The translations under genes were made by a program, and so were the position numbers. Positions 57,150-64,000 of a stretch of DNA of 64,000 nucleotides are shown piece by piece. Under the pieces are notes generated by a model that worked only from the letters and a program-made list of their open reading frames with translations, did not search any database and had not been told where the DNA came from. Each line of letters starts with the position of its first letter. Within the stretch, counting starts at the first letter, position 1. Location of the stretch: contig CP154954.1 in assembly GCA_039621445.1 (NCBI GenBank), positions 16,510,140-16,574,139 of the forward strand, in the 5' to 3' direction. The stretch is from Euglena gracilis (taxonomy: Eukaryota > Euglenida > Euglenophyceae > Euglenales).

Positions 57150-59216
57150 AGGGTGCGTCCACCTCCCCCATTTCTGGTATGCTGTGACAGACTGCCTGTC
57201 ATGTGGTCTGGGAGCAGTCCGGGCCACCCAAGTCAGGGGGGGGGGGAGGCCTGACCTTGGGGGGATGGCCCTATGGCCTGGGGGCGGTCCGGGCCGCTTC
57301 GGAGCTGCAGCCACAGGTCAGACTTGCTGGGGAGCTGCTGCATGAGGCTGAACGGCGCGGCCATACGGCTTGGGGGGGGGGGGCACGGAACGCTGGAGAA
57401 CCCTGGTGGAGGTGGGAAGGGTGGCAGGAAGGCGTAGATTGGATTGAGACGTCTGGACCTTCGGATGATCAGAGGTTGGGGGCAGATCGCCTCCAACCGG
57501 GTGGACTGCATTGCAACACGTTTCAAAAATGTTTAGTATTGTTGAAAATTCAAAATGAAATTTAATGGGGGGACTAAGATATGTTTCCCATTATCGATGC
57601 ATGCCGCGTTGGTTGCTGAAAGAACAGCCGTCAAACTATATGAATGCAGTTTTCTTCCATCATGTTAATCCTTTGGTTTTTTTAATTGCGGCCACCAGAT
57701 CACCGAAATGTTCCTACCTAGACTTCCCCCCCATCCAGGGGGTTTGAGTATGTGTCCCGCCAAAAGTTTCACAGCAAAGGAGAGTCTCCAAGGGTGGGGG
57801 GGAGCCCGCAAGAGGGATGGGGGTGGTGGGTCCTTGAGAGTGGGTGGGCGGTGGGCGGGGTTGGGCTGCTGGACCAACCGGGCGTTGATAGTGCTGTATT
57901 TTCTTCAGAAGTAGCTCTGGATGGGTGTTCGTAAAGACACATAATCACTGGGGGGGGGGGGCTGTGCTCCCCGTTCCTTGGGCCTCCTGTTGTGGGATTT
58001 GTGGTGCGTGGTGTGATGGATGACGTCGCTGATCGTCATTCTTTCGGCCAGGGCTCCCTCACCTGCTTGGTCCCCCACCAGATGCACAACGCGACGATGA
58101 AGCCCACACGCATCGCTTCGTCATGTACCGCATTGCGCGTGCACGACGGACGTCAACTTGCCACGAAGAGGCAAGAACGGGCAAGAGGCCTCTGTCTGCA
58201 CTGGCAACCGTTGGGGGTTCTTGGGTACGCAATCCACAGGATCCCCCAAAGATGCGAAATCACAGGTTGGACTAAGATTGGTCATTCTTGGCATCCCTTT
58301 GTGGGTCTCTAGAAAATTTTCTGTGACTGAGAACTACATCTGAATGGTGGCGTCACGTACAGCATTGCCAACCGTTGCCAGACAAGAACAGGCTCAGATG
58401 AAATAGTTATGGTTTTCCTTGGTATATGAAGCGGGGTTGAGGGAGGACAGCGAAGACCCGCTTTGGCTTAGACGGGGGCAGCCACCGCAAACGCAAAGAC
58501 CCCCTGCTCGTTGGATCGGAAACCAAGCAAGAACCCTTCAAAAATCACTGAACCAGGCTTAAAATTCCCTTGAGTGCGATTCTGCGTCGTTTTTTATTTT
58601 GGGTCAAAAACCGTGAATTTTCTCTTGCAGAAAAAAACCACAGTTGGTGTCAGCTCCTACCCCCACCCTCCCCATCTTCCAGGGCGGGGGAGGGTTCAAC
58701 AAGGCGTTCCCGTACAGCCCTGCCTCCGCGTTTTGGTACAAATTGCCAGTTTTCCCCCACTCATCGCATCGGAATTGATCCAAAACGAAAGCAAAAGGCA
58801 TGGCTTTCCACTTTCGAAAGCCACTCAATCGATTTTGGAAAAGGGGGTTGGTCATCAGGGGTTTTCGGACCATCCGGGGGGGGGGATCATGCGGGCCGGC
58901 GGTAAAAAGGTGCTGGTTGGACACCACCCCCCAGGGCAGGGTGGGTCCAAAGGGGGGGGGAGTCTGGCCAGCTGGGGTATCGCCAGCAAAAATGGCCAAA
59001 AACATGGCCACCCATCGGTCCAAAACTGGCCACCACAAACCCTCCAAAACTGACCCATTTGCCAGACTCAAAAACTGAACCCCCCAATTTTTTAGCTTTT
59101 TTGAGCGAGAGAACTTGTTGCACAGGAAAAAAAGAATGCAAGAAACAAAAAAAACAAGTTTCAGAAGAAAACGAGCATCTCAGGACAAAACGTTTCTGGT
59201 CAAAATCTGGCACCAT
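57150..59216. other. No complete gene; repeat remnants
   Basis: 57275-57385 matches 12530-12640 and can be read as LQPQVRLAGELLHEAERRGH. Near 58428-58465 a GAAGCGGGG..CCCGCTTTGG pair with a long loop resembles a decayed B-type palindrome. Nothing else is supported. Confidence 0.45.
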
Positions 59217-59334
59217 CTGGCCCAAAACTGGCCACCACGTCTGGCCCAAAACTGGCCACCACATCTGGCCCAAAACTGGCCAACACATGTGGCCCAAAAC
59301 TGGCCAACACATGTGGCCCAAAACTGGCCACCAC
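59217..59334 (+). repeat. 24-bp tandem repeat
   Basis: About five units of CTGGCCCAAAACTGGCCA plus six variable bases. Confidence 0.9.
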
Positions 59335-59540
59335 CTGTTCAGGGCCACCAATGGTCCCCCACGGCAATGGAGGAGAGGACTGGAAGCCGTAGGGAGACTT
59401 GGGGGCACGACGAGGGGGGAGAGGGCCCCCAGGTTTGGATGGGTCGGGACTTGGGGGCAGTGTTGGACATCACGCTGGCCATGAGACAGGCACAGAATCC
59501 AACTCCCTGCCGACCATGAGCCGTCTGTGGTCAAAGCAAG

Positions 59541-59914
59541 CAGACATTATTTTTGGGCACCTTAAAAATAAAAATTGGCCAAAATGTTGGAAAAAAAACC
59601 TTAAACCCCTGAAAAAACCTTTTAAAAATTACTCTGGCAAAATATTTATCTGACCGAGCAAAATTGAAGTCGCAAAATCTCGACAAAAAACAAACAAATA
59701 ACTCCGGGAAAAAATTTGGCATCGGGGGAACATTGTCTATCCACTCAAACTCGAAAAAATGAGGGTTTCAACTTTGGGCCCGTCAAATGCCCAGACGACC
59801 CTTGGAAAATAGAACCTTAAAAAATCTTAAAACGCCTCAAAGACAATAAAAAAAATAACTTCAGAGTAACTTAAAAATGTTTGAAAATGTTTGATTTAAA
59901 AAAACAATGCGTGA
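59541..59914. mobile_element. Small hAT-like element in the duplicated segment
   Basis: Begins CAGACATTATTTTTGGGCAC and ends AAACAATGCGTG, the diverged counterpart of 62463-62906. The flanks AAAGCAAG and AAAACAGG agree at 6 of 8 bases. Confidence 0.6.
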
Positions 59915-60234
59915 AAACAGGGCTCTACATACAACAGGGTGGGCTTCCAGAAAACCCCTGGGACCGTAAGAGGGTGGACAGAGTAGTATCACCATGACCA
60001 CATGACCAGTTTTCAGTCTTGCACATGCAGCGCTGATCTGAAACATTAAATATCAGAATTTTTTTAAAAAATGCCGCTTCAGGCACTGCATGGGCAAAAA
60101 TCTTGTCAAAGATCGTGGAAAAAAAATTGGCCCATCCTTTCTGGTGTTCCTGGTCTTTGGATAAAACCGTGCTTCTGGTCATGCATCCCTCAATTGTCAC
60201 TACAGCTGACCGATGGTTTTCAATGCACGAGGGG

Positions 60235-60358
60235 CAGGGCTTTACGGGAAGGCCTAGGTGGGGGGGGGGTCGGAAACCCCCCCAACCCGGGAGATGGGGG
60301 GTGGGTTGACCCCCCTACCCACCACCCTGGATGTTTGGCCGATTCCTGTTCTGCCCTG
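60235..60358. mobile_element. Short relative of the 10027-10608 MITE
   Basis: Ends CAGGGCTTTACGGGAAGGCC and CCGATTCCTGTTCTGCCCTG, with the same internal G/C runs. It is absent from the paired segment at 62280-63370, so it inserted after the duplication or was lost there. Confidence 0.6.
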
Positions 60359-60820
60359 CCAAAGGGGGGGGGGTCCTTCAGGTGGCTGGGAAGGGTGTTG
60401 GCTGGACCCACTGAAGCAAAGGCAACCTGCCCTACATCTGGGGTGGGGTGGCTTCTGCTCCACTGCCACCCCGCAGCCGAAAATGGGGGCTGTCCCCTGT
60501 GCCGAAATACCTCGTCGGTTTTGGTCACTTTCCCAAAAGAATCGACAAAGTTCCTCGCGTCGTATGAGGAACACGTGTGGCTGCACGGAGCGGGACTTGA
60601 CGTCGTCAATTCATGTGAGCACGTGGCAATTGCCAGTCTTGTCATTCAGTGACGCAACCGATTCAAAAGAAATCCCGCTGGCACTCGTGGGTCCGTCCAC
60701 CCTTGTGGACGCCCGTCCACCCTTGAGATTCTTTTTGGATAAAAGCGACGGAAATGCAAACCGGCATCTAAACCGAGCGCTTACATTGGAGATCTCATTC
60801 GGGGGGAGGGGCTGAAAGCT

Positions 60821-62280
60821 CTATCTGAAACAGAAAAGACAATAGCTCCAATCATCTCCACAGAAGCTACCACGGTACATACGGGGGTGCACCTGCCCAA
60901 GTGCACAGGTGCACAAAAGGTGTAGCGAGGGAGGGAGGGAGGGAGGGAGGAGGGAGGGGAAAGTCTGGGTACGGGTTGTCAGACTTTTGAGTTGATCACG
61001 AGCCAACGTGGACCACACATTGAGGGCCATCGCAAGGGTCCTGGGGCCAGGTTTAGAAACGAGGAAGACCTATTGGCCCTAAACCTTGGAGGACCGAATA
61101 AAAAGAGTGCGGCCTTGAAATGGGGCTGCAGTCCTCAATGTGGACAACTTCCAACTGCTAAAACCCAGAAATGTGCAATTCTGGAAGACTTTCATGGGAA
61201 ATCCAATAAAATGAACAGAACAATGATTGAAATGGTGAATCAAGAAATGAGCGCTTTCCTTCTTGACTCGCGTCGTTTACTCCGGGAGTTAGACGAAAGC
61301 TGAACATCCCCTGCCCCCCAGACACACACACTGCTGTACAGCAAACTGAACATTGCCAAAGCACCGTCAAAGGAGTACGGATTGTGCACCGTATGGTGGG
61401 CTGCCGCCTTCCTGGGCGACATGGGGGGAGGTAGGCTGGGACCCATCAGAGGGGGATCAGAGGCAGGCAGACCCTCACCGCGGCATCAGTTGCCCGTCTG
61501 TCAGAGGATCTGCCTGGCCGCCATGTACCTCGGGCCGCAGGAGTGCGTGGGAGAGCGGCACGTCAGCGATGATAATGCCGGGCTCTGCCAGTGAGACAGT
61601 CCCACCCATGCAGTTGCTTGGCTGGAATGAGTAGCAGGCAAGCACCCACAGTCATCCAGAATCCCAGACCCAGTCATGCCCGCTCACGCCCGGTCATTTC
61701 ATAGGTGCTTGGTGGCAAGCACTCACTCGGGAGGTACGCTGGACAAGTCAGGTTTTGGGGCAAAAATACAAACTCCCCCCAAAACAAAACCACACAAAAC
61801 AACGTCATCAGAAATGCAGACGCCAGAAACCAGACGCCCTGCCAAAAGGGGTTAATCGGTTTTCCCAAACCAACAGACCAAAAAAAAGCAGTCAGGAGGG
61901 GGGGGGCAGGCATAAGCAACCCTGCACGTCCCCACATCCGACAAGCACGGTGCGGGGACGGGCGGGTGAGCGGCGCCGACGGGCCCGCCGCCCAGTCAGC
62001 CCGGGGAGCCCCAGCGAGCCGCAGCCCGCAGTGCGGGGGGCAGCAGTCCAGCACCCCGAGGGCCAGGGGTTCGGGGGCGGGCAGGGAGCTGGCAGCCCTG
62101 TCCTCCAAAGGCGCGGGCCTGCAGTGTAACGCAGCTACTGACCCCCCCGGCACAGCAACGTTGGAACGTTCTAAAATAGAATCTCTGTCCAATGTTCAAT
62201 TATCCACGTCTGCCAATGTCAGGCAAAACTTACAAAAAATCACACGGGAATCCGGCCTCGCAGGCGGATGTCGAGGCCGC
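60821..62280. other. No gene seen
   Basis: Contains a (GAGG)n run near 60925-60955 and C/G-rich low complexity at 61960-62110. No supported coding region. Confidence 0.5.
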
Positions 62281-63370
62281 CAATAGTGCTCCACGGCAGC
62301 GGAGGAGAGGACTGGGAGCCGTAGGGGGACTTGGGGGAACGACGAGGGGGGAGAGGGCCCCCAGGTTTGGACGGGTCGGGACTTGGGAGCAGTGCTGGGC
62401 ACCACGCCGGCCATGAGACAGCAACTCCCTGCCGACCATGAGCTGTCTGTGGTCAAAGCAGGCAGTAATTATTTCAGGGCACCTAAAAAAAAACCTTAAA
62501 GGGCAAAAAAAAACCTTAAAAAACCAGAAAACTGGCCAAAATGTTGAAAAAACCCTTAAAACTCCAAAAAAAAAAACTCTTAAAAATCATTCTGGCAAAG
62601 CTTGTTCCTGACGAGCAAAAACGATGTTGCAAAACTCGACAAAAAAGCAAACCAACTCCGGGAAAAAATGATTTATGGCACTACTCTAACTGGGGAAAAT
62701 GGGTTTCAACTTTTTTGTTAATTTTGGACCCCATTTGATGCCCAGGCGGACCCTAAAAAATATCCTGGGAATCTAAAGAATCCTAAAACACCGAAAACCC
62801 CAAAGAAAGAAAATCCGAAGAAAAAAATACTAAAGCAAACCTGCAAAATGCCTACTTTAAAACCTTGGAAATGTTTCAAAATATTTGACTTAAAAAATAA
62901 TGCCTGAAAGCAGGGCTTTACCTACAACAGGGTGGGCGTCCGGTAAACCCCTGGATCCGTAAGAGGATGGACAGAGTGTTATGACCATGACCATACAACC
63001 ACTCTTGCCTGTGCAGCGCTGGTCTGAAAAATTAAATTTGGTGGCTGGAAAGCCCGCTGAATTGAAAGCAACCTGCCCTCCATCTCAGGTAGGGTGAATC
63101 TCCTCTGCTGCCACCCCACAGCCAAAAAAAATGGGGGCTGTGGACGGCACGCACCCTCCCATTGCCCAAATACCTCATCGGTTTCGGCCGCTTTCACAAA
63201 AGCATCGACAAACTTTTTTGCATCGTATGGCACACCCGTGTGGCTGCAAAGAGTGGGAATTGACGTCGTCAATGCATGCGAGAACGTGGCAACTACTGCC
63301 AGTTTTATCTTTCGCTGGTGTGACCGATTCAAAAGCATTCCCGCTGGCGCTCGTGGGTCCGCCCACCCTT
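62280..63370 (+). repeat. Segment duplicated at 59340-60720
   Basis: The partner of the earlier segment. It continues into a block (63360-63470) that also occurs at 11400-11480. Confidence 0.7.
62463..62906. mobile_element. Small hAT-like element, 444 bp, exact 8-bp target duplication
   Basis: Starts CAGTAATTATTTCAGG and ends TAAAAAATAATGCCTG. AAAGCAGG flanks both ends (62455-62462 and 62907-62914). CCTTAAAAA units inside the left end relate it to 16745-19153. Confidence 0.75.
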
Positions 63371-63920
63371 GCAAATTTGTCAGCCAGCAATGCCTCCTGC
63401 CACAACGAGAGTATGATGAGCCTGCAAGACGGAGAGCGGGGGCAGGCCACAATATCGGTTAGCGAAATGTTGCTACCAACCCCTCTGCCGTAGAGTCTCC
63501 CGGATGGAATTGGCTTGATGTGGGGTTGAGCCAGGCATTAGAAGAATGTCGAAACTGAAGGGAAAAAAAGCCATCTGCAAATCGTGTAAAAGAAAATCGA
63601 TTTTGACCAATTTTTGAGCTAGGCAGGACATATCCGACGTATCCGATTTTTACCAATTTTCCCCCGTTTGCCCCGTTTTAACCCATGCACTTTGTCTTTG
63701 AAGAAAAAATACACTACACTGCAGCCGCCCTTCAGGTGCTGGACAGGAGGGGATCCGAGGCTGGGAAAAGACGCTGGCTGGCTGGCTGGCTGGACACACC
63801 AGGGTCCAGCAAAAGTTCCCGTGCCTCTCCAATCAATATCACAAAACCGGGTTTCTTCCCCCCATGTGCATGGTCAAGATTGGATATGAGGCCAGGGGAT
63901 GAAGGCAACTTCACATGCGC
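63371..63920. other. Dispersed repeat, no gene
   Basis: Matches parts of 11400-11960 in broken order. No coding region supported. Confidence 0.5.
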
Positions 63921-63924
63921 GCGC

Positions 63925-63959
63925 ACACATACACACACACGCGCGCACGTGCATGCACA

Positions 63960-64000
<41 letters not shown>
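63925..64000 (+). repeat. (CA)n and CGCG-rich repeat at the window end
   Basis: Alternating CA with GCGC interruptions, running to the end of the window. Confidence 0.95.

Larger units (their letters stand above)
59340..60720 (+). repeat. Segment duplicated at 62280-63370
   Basis: Both copies begin with a block around GGAGAGGACTGG, contain a small CAG-ended element, then share ACAACAGGGTGGGC and a block near CGTGTGGCTGCA. The copies differ by scattered substitutions and by an extra insert in this one (60235-60358). The minus strand reads SYDARNFVDSF..TKTDEVF here and PYDAKKFVDAF..AETDEVF in the other, possibly a protein remnant. Confidence 0.75.

Overview
This is a nuclear DNA window from a eukaryote. 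It has spliced protein genes (GT-AG introns and two probable GC-AG introns), very large microsatellites, one assembly gap (13 N at 9840-9852) and traces of hAT-like, Mutator-like, Tc1/mariner-like and LINE-like elements. The host is not certain. Compact GC-rich exons, long homopolymer G/C runs, a GEADHPGP peptide of a kind I associate with protist LINEs, and (GA)n runs read as Glu-Arg repeats all suggest an alga or algal-type protist. No housekeeping gene is present to settle it.

Layout. 1-20.6 kb is gene-poor and packed with non-autonomous DNA transposons; four have exact or near-exact target-site duplications (hAT-like 3789-4099, 10027-10608 and 16745-19153; Mutator-like 4351-5717). A broken Tc1-type transposase lies at 8.8-9.8 kb on the minus strand. 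From 20666 to 29279 runs an 8.6-kb element (element A) bounded by 26-bp terminal inverted repeats. It carries a decayed first gene and a large multi-exon gene whose N-terminus is a ParB/sulfiredoxin-like domain. Next to it, about 29.6-39.0 kb, is a second, diverged element (element B) with the same two genes in the same order and strand. B is followed by a LINE-like fragment (39.0-40.7 kb), a scrap of a third A-like element (40.7-41.5 kb), empty sequence, a 1.7-kb compound microsatellite (44.9-46.6 kb), and AT-rich sequence with no gene. Then come a reverse-oriented partial second copy of B (49.8-52.3 kb) and a second LINE copy (52.4-56.3 kb) with a 272-bp tandem array. The last 7 kb hold small transposons and a pair of duplicated segments.

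The most interesting system is the A/B pair. Each lineage is studded, in introns and spacers and in one place in coding sequence, with its own short palindrome: TTTGCGCA(A/T)TTGCGCGCA in A and GAAGCGGAAAACCGCTTC in B. Two alignable introns share position and phase between lineages, and one of these pairs carries the lineage-specific palindrome on each side. B palindromes show paired (compensatory) changes between their arms. I infer a family of eukaryotic mobile elements that encode a ParB-like protein and carry dispersed, lineage-specific palindromic sites, possibly recognised by the element's own protein. That link is a hypothesis; the gene order, introns and palindromes are seen directly.
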